Positions 32,007 through 44,629 of a stretch of DNA of 64,000 nucleotides are shown here, piece after piece. The stretch spans positions 63,142,470-63,206,469 of the forward strand of contig CM075724.1 of assembly GCA_037974335.1 (NCBI GenBank), in the 5' to 3' direction. Under the pieces are notes generated by a model, which searched no databases, was not told the origin of the DNA, and worked only from the letters and a program-made list of their open reading frames with translations. The position numbers and the translations under genes were made by a program. Every line of letters starts with the position of its first letter. The stretch's first letter is position 1. This DNA is from Prionace glauca (taxonomy: Eukaryota; Chordata; Chondrichthyes; Carcharhiniformes; Carcharhinidae).

Positions 32007-33969
32007 GACTTGCAAGGTTTCCAACTGTTGTCTCTGTAGTAACTGCGAGTTTACAACTTTTTAAAATAGCTTGCTGTTAGTGTTCCTTCAGAGACGTCAC
32101 ACTGACGTTTAACATCCGGGAAGTGAGGTTTCCAAAACTACGCTTCCATTTTTAAGTGAGATTTTCTCATTTTTGCAACTACTAAATTTTCTGGAATTAC
32201 ATGTTTTACTGGCAGCACAAAGTAAGGGGAATATAGATATTCTAACACTGAATTTATGAACATTCTCCGAGTTGGTTTGTTTCCTGACAGGTAATGAAAG
32301 AAAATGAATTGAGAATACGCACCATGGTCATATTCAGACCGACTGTAATTAGGGACAGTTGTCTGGCCGTTTTTATATTGCACAAGAGCTGGAGAGACAT
32401 GGTCTGTGAGCTGACAACATATGCACTGTCTTCAGTGAGGACCAGAAGGTTGGGGATATGTTGATTATTTCCAAGGAGACCGCAGTGGAATTCGAGCTTT
32501 TTGAAAAGGAGTGATGACAATGGTATCCATGGGCATAAAGTCTCAAGTAAGTCGTCTGTTAGCATGTTAGCTATGATGGGGACTGAAAAAGTGGGCGACA
32601 AGTTGTTCATTCGCATATAAACTATGGCACAGAAAATGGTTCTTAGATAATACGTGTTTAGAGTGTGTTTGGGGAAGAAGACGAGAGGTTTCTGGGTTAC
32701 AGAGTTTCTCGGTTATGGTCGGATGTGAGTAGCAATTTGGTTCGCGAGATAAATGGAAAGAAGGAAGCAGTAGAAATCATTGGCTGGAAGATAATTTGAT
32801 GACAAAGGATTCCTTGAACGCCTTGTAATATTCGCTAAGCGAGGAAGGTTGAGAGATTTAAGGAGAATGTTTTGGGTAGGGGGATGGGTCGGGAGGGCGA
32901 ATGTGTGGGGTGGTGGGTTGTTTGTGATGAGCGTAGCAGTCGGGGTGTAGGGGAACTAGTAACTAATTATCGTTGCTCCCCAGCACAATTATCCAATAAT
33001 GAGCAGTTGAGGCTGTGAACAGTGAGACTTTGGGAAGCTTCTCTTCATTTAACCAGATAAGGCTCTGGATGGTTAGACCAGTTGTTTGTAAGAGCTAGTC
33101 AATCCTTTTGGAATTGAGAATGCGAAGGTTAATGTTATGCCATTATTATAGTAAGCATTCGAGACCGCGGGGCATTTATTTTGACGACCTGTGGTTCCTC
33201 TTTATGTCCTTTCTTTACTCAACAGATTTCCAAACTATTTCATTCGAGGAGTGCACTGTTTTCAATCTGTATCCCAGAAAGACGTTTTGCTACAAAGCTG
33301 TATAATCTGTTCGTTGTCGCAGGAAATTGCCTTGGATGTTATTGTCGCATGCTTCCTCTCAAAGTAATCTTTTGGATACAATTATTCAATCAGAGAGCGT
33401 GCTTCATACTCAACGGTGTCTCATGTCCACCTCAGTCGATTATGAGTTGGCTGCTCACTCCGGGGGCTTCAACAGATAATCTGAACTGCAAGATATAACT
33501 CTGCTAGGCGAATGCTACAATATTAGAGACGTCGCATTTCAGATGAGGTATTCAGTAGACGCAAGTGCTTCGTAAAACGACTTTTCCTTCTCCAGTCCTT
33601 GCTTCCTGTTTTCTTTCCCCTTTCCATGTAATTTTTGCACCTCGATGTGAATTGGGTCACATCGAAGATTAACTACTGCTATGGGAGAGAACATCAAGAT
33701 GAATGGCGAAAAACGAGATAAAATTTGCACAGCCAACTGACAGAGCCAACCCGCCTTGGTGTGAAGATGACTTCATAAATGGGAGACATTATGCCCAGTT
33801 TCATGGAATTCAGCTGTTCAGATAGGCAGGAGACGCTGGGAACATTCTCTTTAGAACAGAAACGAGGAAGAGTAAATGTGATAAAAGTTTTCGAAGCAAT
33901 GAGTAGTTTTACAGAAGTAAACGGAGAAATAGTTTCGAGGATTTGTGAGGTAAACACGCACATCTACGG
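32007..33969. other. Upstream region of gene A, otherwise unclassified
   Basis: The first 150 bases should include the gene A promoter. An AT box is noted at 32057-32068. The rest holds no recognised gene or repeat. Frames such as 32254-32616 (minus) show no domain and lack a signal or splice context. Confidence 0.35.
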
Positions 33970-35490
33970 TGATTAACAAAGTACAGTAAAAAGTCTGACA
34001 ACACCAGGTTTTAGTCCAACCTATTTATTTGATAATATACCCACAAGCTTTCGAGGGGACTGCCTCTTCGTCAGGTGAATGGAGAGTTCTGGCCTCAAAC
34101 AGAGCATATAAAGCACAGACAGTTTAGAGATTACTGATTAGAATGCGAATCCTTACACATAACCTGCTGTTTAAGACCTGAAGTGGCTGATAATGTGAGT
34201 GGAAGGAGCACTGATCACAGTTTAAAGAGATGTGTATTGTCTCCAGACAGTACAGTAAGTGAGGTTTTGCAAACCCAGGCAAGTCACGGGGGTTACAGAT
34301 AGTGCGACATGAACCCAAGATCCCTGTTGAGACCGTCCTCATGTGTGCGGAACTTGGCTATCAGTCTCTGTTCAGCGACTCTGCGCTGTCGTGTGTCGTG
34401 AAGGCCGCCGTGGAGAATGCTTACCCGAAGGTCAGAGGCTGAATGCCCGTGACCACTGAAGTGTTCGCCAACAGGAAGGGAACAGTCTTGCCTGGTAACT
34501 GTCGAGCGATGTTCATTCATCCATTGTCGTAGCGTCTGCATGGTGTCCCCAATGTACCATGCTTCGGGACATCCTTTCTTGCAACGTATCAGGTAGACAA
34601 TGTTGGCCGAGTTGCAAGAGTATTTACCATGTACTTGGTGGATGGTATTCTCACGTGTGATGATGGTATCCATGTCGATGATCCGGCATGTCTTGCAGAG
34701 GTTGCTGTGATGATCCGGCATGACATCCGGCAAGACATGCCGGATCATCGACATGGATACCATCATCACACGTGAGAATACCATCCACCTGGTACATGGT
34801 AAATACTCTTGCAACTCGGCCAACATTGTCTACCTGATACGTTGCAAGAAAGGATGTCCCGAAGCATGGTACATTGGGGAGACCATGCAGACGCTACGAC
34901 AACAGATGAATGAACATCGCTCGACAGTCACCAGGCATCTGTTCCCTTCCTGTTGGCGAACACTTCAGTGGTCACGGGCATTCAGCCTCTGACCTTCGGG
35001 TAAGCATTCTCCAAGGCGGCCTTCACGAAACACGACAGCGCAGAGTCGCTGAACAGAGACTGATAGCCAAGTTCCGCACACATGAGGACGGTCTCAACAG
35101 GGATCTTGGGTTCATGTCGCACTATCTGTAACCCCCGTGACTTGCCTGCGATTGCAAAACCTCACTTACTGTACTGTCTGGAGACAATACACATCTCTGT
35201 AAACTGTGATCAGTGCTCCTTCCACTCACATTATCAGCCACTTCAGGTCTTAAACAGCAGGTTAGGTGTAAGGATTCGCATTCTAATCAGTAATCTCTAA
35301 ACTGTTTGTGCTTTATATGCTCTGTCTGAGGCCAGAACTCTCCATTCACCTGACGAAGAGGCAGTCCCCTCGAAAGCTTGTGAGTATATTATCAAATAAA
35401 TAGGTTGAACTAAAACCTGGTGTTGTCAGACTTTTTACTGTGTTTACGCCAGTCCAACGCCGGCATACCCACATCATGATTAACGAAGTA
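33970..35490. mobile_element. Penelope-like element in a head-to-head inverted repeat, with 14-bp TSD
   Basis: Two inverted arms (about 33984-34696 minus-coding and 34730-35476 plus-coding) meet around a 33-base spacer. Both encode the C-terminal GIY-YIG endonuclease: IVYLIRCKKGCPEAWYIG, MQTLRQ, MNEHRSTVTRQ, SLPVGEHFSGHGHSASDL and the end GLNRDLGFMSHYL. The flanks TGATTAACAAAGTA (33970-33983) and TGATTAACGAAGTA (35477-35490) form a target-site duplication with one mismatch. The right arm alone carries the extra terminus ending CCGGCATACCCACATCA. No RT domain remains. A broken copy; arm identity suggests it is moderately young. Confidence 0.88.
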
Positions 35491-35554
35491 GTCAGAGGTG
35501 AAAAACATTTATGGTCACTGCACTATGTTCTCCCTTATTCTTTCAGAGATGTTG

Positions 35555-36335
35555 ATAAGAACATAAGAAATAGGAGCAGGAGTAGGCTATCTAGCCCTTC
35601 GAGCCTGCCCCGCCATTCAATAAGATCATGGCTGATCTGAAGTGGATCAGTTCCACTTTCCCACTTTCTCCCCATAACCCTTAATTTCCTTGTCTATCAA
35701 AAACCTGTCTACCCGTGACTTAAGTATACTTAGCGAGGCAGCCTACATCACTTGAACGGGGAGAGAATTCCAGAGATTCACCACTCTTTGAGTGAAGAAG
35801 TTGCTCCTCAACTCTGACCTAAACTGCACCCCCCCCACCCCCCCAGTATCTTGTGGCTGTGTCCTCTAGTCCTGCTATCCTTTCTAAGCGGGAAGAACTC
35901 TCTACCTCTACCCTATCCATCCCCTTCATTATCTTATACATCTCTATAAGATTCCCCCCCCCATCCTTCTAAACTCCAACGAATACAGACCCAGTTTATT
36001 TAATCTCTCTTCACAGGCCAACCCCCTCATCTCTGGTATCAGCCTAGTGAACCTCCTCTGCACTCCCTCCAAGGCCAATATATCCTTCCGCAAGTGCAGC
36101 GACCAAACCTGCACACAGTACTCCAGCTGCGGCCTCACCTGTACCCTGTACAGTTGCAGCAAGACCTCCCTGCTTTTATATTCTATCCCCCTCGCTATAA
36201 AGACCAACATTCCATTCGCCTTCTTGATCACCTGCTGCACCTGCAGACTGGGTTTTTGCGACTCGTACACAAGGACCCCAGGTCCCTCTGCACCGTAGCA
36301 TGCTGCTGCTTTTCGCCTTTTAAATAATAATCCCT
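35555..36335 (-). mobile_element. CR1-clade LINE, 3' part (minus orientation)
   Basis: The 3' end ATAAGAACATAAGAAATAGG at 35557 marks the same subfamily as 28.3 and 29.4 kb. The frame at 36270-35944 encodes SREVLLQLYRVQVRPQLEYC and FTRLIPEMRG. 5'-truncated near 36335. More decayed than the 29.4 kb copy. Confidence 0.88.
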
Positions 36336-36344
36336 AATTATTTT

Positions 36345-36540
36345 TGATGTCGCTGGAAAGATCGCCATTTGTTACTCATCCCGAATTGCCCGATCAGAGT
36401 ATAATCAAAAATAAACCATTGTATTGTCGATCTGGAGTCACATACCGGTCAGACTTGGCAATAAGACAAATAACCTTCTCTAAGCGGCATTACTTCAAAA
36501 AAATCACTGATAGTAGATTTAGATTCCGGATAAAATAGCT
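36345..36540 (-). mobile_element. Diverged SINE fragment (second family), probable
   Basis: ATTGCCCGATCAGAGT, then TCTGGAGTCACATACCGGTC and AAATAACCTTCTCTAAGC, resembles the minus-strand body of the family seen at 27.9 kb. Weak match. Confidence 0.35.
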
Positions 36541-37610
36541 GCAGTCACATACCTCAATAACTTAAATACTAGCTGACGTGGTGGTATTGAGCCCAATGCT
36601 GCCAAATCGTTACAATCGGTCCTCTTAATTATTTATTCAGTCATTAGCATCTAAACAACCATCTTCGCGCTCTGTACTGCTCATACTGAGCAATGTTTGG
36701 CTAGCATCAAGCAAACGGATGCCAAAATGTCCTAAACACTTCAGTGAAAAATGTTTTATTGGCTGCCCATCAAAGGAGCAACGTTAAGTATTGAATTTTA
36801 TCACACTGAAACAAGTTGCAGGAGATAATACCGGCGAGGAGAGAAAATGTATGTGTCTACGTAGGACCGAGTTTCCACGGAACTTTGTCCTGCATTTATG
36901 TGGTACCGGAGCATTTTGGTTTATGCTGATATGGATCGAATATTACATCTTAAGAAAATGAATGTTTTGAGCGACAAATCACTAACCAGTAAGGAAAAGC
37001 AAAATATGTCCCCAAGCCATGGCTTGACCAAAGAAAAGTCCTTGACCAGTTGAAATGCACGATTATTACATCGAATAATATGAATGGAAATATGGGGATA
37101 TCTAACAATAACCGACCACACGAAATTCAGAGCTAAAGGTGAACATTCAAAGGTGAATAAAAGTGAACATTTGTAAGAAAGCAAGTACCAAATATAGTGA
37201 TAGAATTCTAGTTACCAACACTTAATGGCAAATGTTCATGTCAAATTTGTCTGCATTAGAAGGTCAAAAGAAATGGTGATCTTTATAGTTATCTAGTCAA
37301 TTGTCTTTTCTGGATTTTAAAAGCTGAATTAAAGTATATGGTTCAATATCTAAGCCTGGTACAAAAACAAATTAATTCTTGTTTACCGCGCGACTTTTGC
37401 AGAAGCAACCAATTCAGTGCGTTCCGATTTTCAGAAGTTGACAGGATTTTACAACAGGCATTTTTTGCTTTCTCGGTATTCCTGCTTTCTTTTTTTCTGC
37501 AAATTACTGTTAGTTTCATGTTCATTAGTGTAATGAGACTATCCTTCTGTAGTTTTGATTAATGTCTTCTGAAGCATTCTCTGCTCAAATTGTGAAGCCA
37601 TTTAACAAAC
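36541..37610. other. Unclassified AT-rich sequence
   Basis: No gene or repeat family recognised. Confidence 0.35.
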
Positions 37611-37905
37611 GCAATTCCAGAATTATTGGAAACCAGACAGTTTAGTTCAGCAGACAGCCTTAATTGTGGGACAATTAACCAAAGCAAAAGCAGAATTATT
37701 AGAAATGAGACAGGTTCGTTAAGGAGACAGCCTTAATTGTGCGACAATTAACAAAAGCAAAACCAGAGTTATTGGAAACCAGACAGGTTAGTTCAGGAGA
37801 CAGTCTTAATTGTGCAACAATTAGCAAAAGAAAAAACAGAGTTTTTAGAAACGAGACCGGTTAGTTAAGGAGGCAGACTTAATTGTGAGACAATTATCGA
37901 ATAAT
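37611..37905 (+). repeat. 73-bp minisatellite, about 4 units
   Basis: The landmark AGACAG..TTAATTGTG.GACAATTA recurs at 37652, 37725, 37798 and 37871, an exact 73-base period. Units differ by a few substitutions. Each holds a small inverted repeat (TTAATTGT...ACAATTAA). Confidence 0.92.
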
Positions 37906-38850
37906 TAGTTCATTAATAGAAATGCTAGGAATACCGGAAATGTAATCTGGAAAAGAAAACTTTCTAACTTTTTTAATGATGAACAAATCATTAACACTTG
38001 CTTATTAATAGTTTCTTAAAGTGCTGTGGGAATAAAAATATTGTGTACATCTCAGGCCTCAGAGTAAAAACAGATAATATGACTTGTTAATCTTATCTCG
38101 AAAGAATGAATGGGCACTTGATTAAGGAGATGTTGAAAAATGTGGGTAGCGAGGGAGAGAGAGAGCTTTTGATAGATAAGCGTTGAGAGTTATTTTCTAA
38201 ATTTTTCGGAGTCGTCACTTCAGAACGTAGCCTTTGAAGGTGACAATAAGATTCTTCAATTGTTAAAGATAAACTCTCTCTTCTTATTGTTATTAACGAA
38301 TAGTACATTGCTATTAATTAGTACTTTGGCTTTTATCTTTCTGATGTTTTAACTTTTTCACAGTTGATAAGCATGTTGTATCACCATTTAGAGTTATGGT
38401 TGAGTCTCTGGAATCTGATGCGATTTGTAAATGGGTGACAATTGCAAACATGTGATCCCCACAAATGTTAGATCAGATAAATAAAAAAAATATAATACTG
38501 CCTCTGCATGAAGAAGATTCCGAAGGGTACAGGGGACGTCGCTTCACTCCTGACTGATTGAGAATTGCGTTGCCTTTTCCTAAAAGGCTTTGAAATAAAT
38601 TTGAGTTTGAAGTCTCAACACATATATATTTCGTGTGATATCATTTATTTTATATTGTGCTCGACAACAGCTTGCACAACATTTCTCAGCAACAGACCGT
38701 TGATTAGCCTGCTTGGTGTTTGTTGTTCCCACAACCATCCTATTGTTTATTAAAAATGCTGCTAAAGTCAAAGCATGTTGTGTTGATCGCTATAACTTCG
38801 GCCATAGACTAGCAAAACTGACAGTGTAGGCAATGGCATTATTGTTAGAT
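37906..38850. other. Unclassified AT-rich sequence
   Basis: No gene or repeat recognised. Confidence 0.35.
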
Positions 38851-38851
38851 C

Positions 38852-39170
38852 ATTTATTCAGGAGCTCAGCTGATGTTCTGGGAATCGGGGTTCGAATCCC
38901 GCCACGGCAGCTGGTGGACTTTGAATTCAATAAAACTTATCTGCAATTCAGATTCCACTGATAACCATTGTCGATTGTTGGAAGAACCCACCTGGTTCAC
39001 TAATGTCCTGTGGGGAAGGAAATCTGCCGACCTTATCCAGTCTGATCTAGATGTCGCTCCAGAACCACAGCAATGTGGTTGACTCGCAACTGCTCTCTGA
39101 ACAAGGGCAATTAGGCCTGGGCAATAAATGCTAGCCAGCTAGCAATGCCCACGTCCTACGAATGAATAAA
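38852..39170 (+). mobile_element. tRNA-derived shark SINE (second family), plus orientation
   Basis: GGGGTTCGAATCCCGCC is the B box. It is followed by GGCAGCTGGTGGACTTTGAA, CACCTGGTTCACTAATGTCC, GGGAAGGAAATCTGCCGACC, CAGCAATGTGGTTGACTC and GGGCAATAAATGCTAGCC, then an AATAAAAAAA tail. The best preserved copy of this family in the window. Confidence 0.85.
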
Positions 39171-41194
39171 AAAATTCTCTGGTCATTGTCGGCATCCGCT
39201 CCACAGTAGCCGTTAACTGTACGAAATAGAATTGTTCTGTGTGGGCAACTATGGATACAAAAGGACACGGTGTCATGTTGTAATAATTTGAAAACTATTT
39301 AACGCAATCACAAACCGGGGTCTGGTGACTTGAAAGAAACAAACGTAGTTAATGTCATATTCTTCTCGACACACCTTATCTGCGAGATCTTACTCTCCCT
39401 TTCCTGACAGTTCTCAGGACCACACGGTGATATCCGTAGATATTATGCTGTTATTGCGGCTGACATGTCGAAAGTAACTACATAATTTTTTTTAAACTAA
39501 GATGTTTATTTTTCTTCACAGTTGAGAAATTGAGTAGGATGCATAGATATAGCGAAAAGCCAGTCAAATGTAGAATCACAGGCACAAATTCACTCAGTTA
39601 TACATTTATACCTTTACTGTGACCAAAGTCTACCCAAAGAACTAAACAATTAAAACAGGCATGAAAACAAAACTCAACCAAAATGGGAAAGATATAGGGC
39701 CTTAAACTGTTTAAATTTAAACCCCATGGGCCTACTTAGAAAATAACTTACTACAGCGTAACACGGTATTTATAATTTTTGAGAGCTGCCCATTAATTGT
39801 TCCCCAGCAGACAAAGATACTTCTTTTCGCGTTGATTACGTTTCAATCAGGTAAGCTTAATTTAGGTATGAAATAAATGCAGTGCATCTCTGCCTCGCCC
39901 AATGCGTGTCTGATAACTACTTGTACTTTGCGTTCGGCTTTCTAATGGCTTTTTGTTAACCTAACGCCTCATCCTACCTAACGACGTGAGCAAGATTTTA
40001 CGTCTCGAATATTTACGAGTTGCTTTCAAACAAATGCACAATTCACTTTGGACATTATAATTACTATTTTGGGAATGGCTGCCAAGACCAACTGGTCCCG
40101 TGATCGTTTTTAGTGCTCACAAAATTTTTAACTATATTTCAAGTGATTCCTGATGTCGGACCTACCGCCATTGGCGTCAGACTTGGAATAAAAATCAGCA
40201 TGAATCTCACTGTAGTCATAGCATGCTACGCCTCTCAGCAGAGTTACTGGGAGCTCGCTGATGTTTTCAGCAAGCTCTCTATTAATGTTTTAGATCCTGT
40301 AACCATGAAAAGATAGCTCAACTCTATCCAACATTTCTAAATATTCCGGAAGTTCCGAGATTCCAGGGTTGCTGGAGTAGTGCTTAACCTGATAACGTTC
40401 TGAACATGGAAGTGTTCTATTGGAGTATTGTTCTTTCAAAACTTGCCAGAAGAGCCACGGTGACTTTCCATGCTTAATAAAATTGATGTGACGCGGTTTC
40501 TCCCAAATAATCCACATTATACGTTTGCGCTTTGTTTTTATATACGGGTACTTTCTTCCAATAACCAATGTGAGTAATTCTTTCAGCAGTTCTATTTATA
40601 GGTGTTTTGCTTTTTTATGGGCTGTTACGATCTTCCAGTGAACAATTTAAGTGTCAATCATGGCACAGTTGACAGCAGTTCCATCAGTGATTCAGGTTTT
40701 TAGTTCAAATCGCACTCCAAACATCAAGGCTGACACCACAGTACCGTTCTGAAGGAGCGTTTGACAGTTGTATCTGTCGCCTTTCGGACGCAGCTTCATA
40801 CTGAGGCCCCGCCTGCGGGAAGGCGCTCGAAATGAATTCCCAAACATGATCTTCTTCCCCTACCCTATGGAATGCAGCTGGCGGGAATGCCAGGAATGAA
40901 GTGGCAAGTCGATCAAAAGTGAAAGCAGGTAACCACTTGGGCCTGCAGCTTATGCACCTCGTGGAAAGCATGACAAACGCTGCTCTCATCGTTACGCAGC
41001 GGGCTAGGCACAACGCCAAGCGCGCAGCCTTCAGCAAGATCCGTCTACTTGAGGAGAGTCAGTTGAAGGAAATTGGCGGTGGTGACGTAATCCGTGTATG
41101 GAAATAAAGAACACTACGCAGCCAGGATCGACTTCTTGATTCTAAACCATCTTTGTTTCCTTATCTGTGGAAGGATGTCCTTGCTATAGACGGA
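39171..41194. other. Unclassified sequence
   Basis: No gene or known repeat recognised. A 68-codon frame at 40901-41107 (KVKAGNHLGLQLMHLVESM) has no family I know and no splice support. Confidence 0.35.
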
Positions 41195-41662
41195 ATACAT
41201 CGATGGTTTACCCGGCTGATCCCTAGGATGGGGAGGAGAGATTAAGTTGGATAGGGTTATATTCACTGAGATAAGAAGAGTGAGATGGGATCTCAGAGAA
41301 ACCTATACAATTCTAACAGGGTTAGGCAGGGTAGATTCAGAAAGAATGTTCCAAATGGTGGCGGAGTCCAGAACGAGCGGCCATTGTTGTAGAACGATGG
41401 TAAATCTTTTAGATCTGAACTGAGACAGAATTGCTTCACCCAGAGAGCGGCGTATGTGTGGAATTCACTAGCACAGAAGGTAGATGAGGCCAAAACGTTC
41501 TCTGATCTCGAGAAGAAATTTCAGACAGCTCTGTGGACTAAAGGGATCAAGGATATGGGTGTAGTTGGGATCAGGATATGGAATTCAACGATCAGGAATG
41601 ATCAAAATGAATGATGGAGCAGGCTCGAATGGCTTACTCCTGCTTCTAGTTTTTATGTTTCT
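41195..41662 (+). mobile_element. CR1-clade LINE, 3' end, old
   Basis: A degraded end of ORF2 and 3' UTR: GGCAGGGTAGATTCAGAAAG, GAATTGCTTCACCCAGAGAG, then GGAGCAGGCTCGAATGGC and CTCCTGCTTCTAGTTTTTATG. No long frame. Confidence 0.75.
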
Positions 41663-42863
41663 ACCTTATCAGTAAACTGATTGACCTTTCCAAGGCGTTG
41701 AGGGTTGTCTGTTGGCGCTTAGATTTCTGTGCATAGCAACAATCAAGTAACTTCCACCGGTGTTTCCACCTCTCGCATAACCAACCCCGATGAAGCTACC
41801 AGTATATTCTACTTCTTGCTTATTGCTGTTCCAAAATAAGATAACTTTATCATCCTCCCTTGGTAAGCTTCAGGGGTTGAGCAGATCGACGGGCAGGGAA
41901 CGTTTAATTTGAGAAGACGGTCATTTGCAACATAAATTGTTTCTTCTTGCTGAAGGTATCTGCTGAATATGCGTTCGGAATCATCAGGTTTTCCGCCTGA
42001 TCGCAAAGAGCCGTCTTGTTTGCACCCGTGCTCCATGCATTAACATCTATTCCCCTAGGTCATTAATAGACAGAGGGACAGATGGGACATGCTTGCAATG
42101 AATAACCACCGTTTTCCCGCTAGATGCCCTCAGAGCTTATGGGCCCAGAAGGGTCTTAAGCTTCAAGGCTCAACCAGGCAATCATGAAGGAATCTATTTC
42201 TGAAAAACTCAGGAATTGCCTATGTATAGCGAAAATAAACGGTATCAAAGTTGACTTGCTAACCTTGAGATATATCGTGCACACCACTGTTCCAGTGGCC
42301 ATTGGCCCAGTCGCGTAGAGGACACCATTGGTTTCACCAAAAGTTAGGAGTTCCGGAAACAAGCACAGAAGAAGTTTTGTGCAGTAGAGGTCCTACTTCA
42401 ATGACGAGTCATCACTATCAAGGCATATTGCGGACACGTCCACCTAGAGGACTCTCCATTGCAAGTTCGAAGAAATTTAAGAAAGTTAGCCGAATCAGAA
42501 AACAGGTGAACTTCTGGCACATTCCAAACACAAAGGCTGGAACAGATTCTACGATGCTCTGAAATCTCTCTGTCAACTCCCACTCCACTACTACATCCCC
42601 ATTTATCAGTGTCGTGATGGTAATATTGCTCACAGATAATAATCATACACATTCTAAAATGACCGGCAGAAAGATTTAGGTACATGTTTCATGAGCTTCC
42701 ACCCATTAACGAGAATTATGAGCATGCTACAATTGGTCTCCATCAAATGTTCTGTTGAGTACACGGACTTTCACCACATCCCATCCAACAAAAGTTCCCA
42801 GCGGCACCACCACCCCGCCCTCCTCCACCGCCCCATCCCCCCAACGCCCCCACCCCTCCCAAC

Positions 42864-42894
<31 letters not shown>

Positions 42895-43289
42895 CGTCAC
42901 CTTTCGCCATGCTATTAGAAATGATGCTGCTGACAAGCAGAAAAGTTCCAGGGGTTGATAATCTCTCAGCTGTAGTCTGTAGTCCACCATGTCAGGGGTA
43001 ATTGGCTGGTCAAAACGCTCGATGAACTATTTCAGTCCCGATGCCAGTATGGAATCACTCGACAAAAAAAGAAATATGTTTCCATTGTCGACAAATACAA
43101 ATAGAAAGACGCTCTGCAATCTTGTGGCAATCAAAGGTGAATCTCACTTCTCTTCATCATCAGAAAGGTATTCAGCAGACTCCTATCGAACTTTTAGTGC
43201 ATCGTCTTGATCAGAATATGCAGCCAGAGAGATAATGTGGTTTCAGAAAAGGCTGAGCGAGCTATGATACCATGTCTGCAGAAAAACGA
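41663..43289. other. Unclassified, with a short CA repeat
   Basis: No gene recognised. A (CA)n run of about 30 bases lies at 42865-42894, next to a C/T-rich stretch at 42800-42864 that makes proline-rich shadow frames. Confidence 0.4.
42865..42894. repeat. (CA)n microsatellite
   Basis: About 15 CA units, uninterrupted. Confidence 0.95.
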
Positions 43290-44165
43290 TTCAAGGATGA
43301 ATGTTAGGAAAATAACACGGACTTCGACATCACTTCTGTTAACCTGACCATCTCTTTCAACACATTCCGTCATGAGGGCATTTGAAAGTTACTGGAGAAG
43401 TTAGGCTGCACTGGGAAATTCATCCCAATGGTCCAGCAGTTTCACCACGGCATGCTGAGGGATGCGTTGGATGATGCTGAGTCATCTGATTCATTCCATG
43501 TCACTAACGGAATAAAACAGGACAGCGTGCATATTTTTGTTAATCTGCAGGACTTTGCAATGCCTTCAGTTATCTATCCTATCACTGAAATCAGATCTCA
43601 TATGACTGTTTGAACTGAGACGGCTCCCAATAGTACGGTCTCCAAGACCGTATTTGACGATTTCATGTTTGTTGATGACAGAGAACGAACTGCCAGATCC
43701 GATCTTGACATCCATTGGAGCATGTGCGTGTGTTCCATTGCACGTGACAACGGTGGCCTTATGATCAGCACAAAGAAAACCAAAGCAACGGACCAGCTTG
43801 TTCCAGCGAAGCTCCATCTCACATTCGGTGGTCCACAGTGGTTCACTTATCTTGACTACCCTCTCCCTCGCTGCCCCCGCTCCCTTCTTTTCCGATCATC
43901 CGCAAAACGCCTGCAAGAATTGTAAAAGCATCTCTGTAACAATTAAAACACCACGATCCGCTGTCATGTTATGAAAACGAGCAGTCTGTCTACCAGACTG
44001 AAATTCTATGGAGCAATGTTCCTCTCTATGCAGGCCATGGCGCGGGAAATTGTACCTCCGCCGTGCCAAAATGTTCGACGCTTTTAACTTCAGTTATCCT
44101 TGGAAACTTCTGAAGATTGGATGGTCGTACAAAATACCAGACAATGATTAGTTGACCTGAGTTTG
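43290..44165 (+). mobile_element. Degraded non-LTR retrotransposon RT, RTE/jockey-like type
   Basis: Broken plus-strand frames read LLEKLGCTGKFIPMVQQFHH, then SDSFHVTNGIKQDSV, FDDFMFVDDRERTA and LMISTKKTKATDQLVP. These correspond to the thumb/palm order (F..MV.QFH, F.VTNGVKQG, F.DD, L.IS..KT) of a widespread LINE type that differs from the CR1 copies. Old, with no intact frame. Confidence 0.6.
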
Positions 44166-44425
44166 TCTGTCAAACAACCGCACAATAAAGAGAGGTTACA
44201 ACTGAATTAAGTTGGTCTGACTGCCAGACTTACCCCCGTGATTGATATTTTGAGCTCATAGTCTCAGATTTCATTTATTTGCATTCAAATCAGTTTCCTA
44301 TCAGCGACTTTCTGTTTTGCATAGGTGATTAGAAGGCTGATATTACTTTGGTCTGTGGTTATTTGGGATAAGTTAAATTATTTTTACAACAAAACATTGA
44401 GTGATAAATTTGCTGATAACCTTAA

Positions 44426-44629
44426 CTAACTTATGCTCATCTGATTTTCTTCCTCTTCCTTTTTGAATGATGTTACACTTGCAGTTTTTCGATCCTCAGG
44501 GAATTTTCCAGAACGTAAGGATCTTGGAAATTTACAACCAATGCACTTACTGTCTCTGTCGCTATTTCCTTTAATATCTATTTCCTCCGAAGACTTCGGC
44601 CGCTGACAGGCAACGCCTCCATTCTCCAA
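44426..44629 (-). mobile_element. CR1-like RT fragment, old
   Basis: The minus strand reads KCIGCKFPRSLRSGKFPEDR then KTASVTSFKKEE, equivalent to the GEVPEDWKTANV.P.FKK block of CR1 RT. Short remnant. Confidence 0.5.

Noticed and set aside
32254-32616. 120-codon minus-strand frame upstream of gene A
   Set aside because: No domain, no conserved motif, no leader-like start. It sits in the presumed promoter side of gene A.
37611-37905. CRISPR-like regular repeat
   Set aside because: Whole 73-base units are repeated with no unique spacers, in a vertebrate setting. It is a minisatellite.
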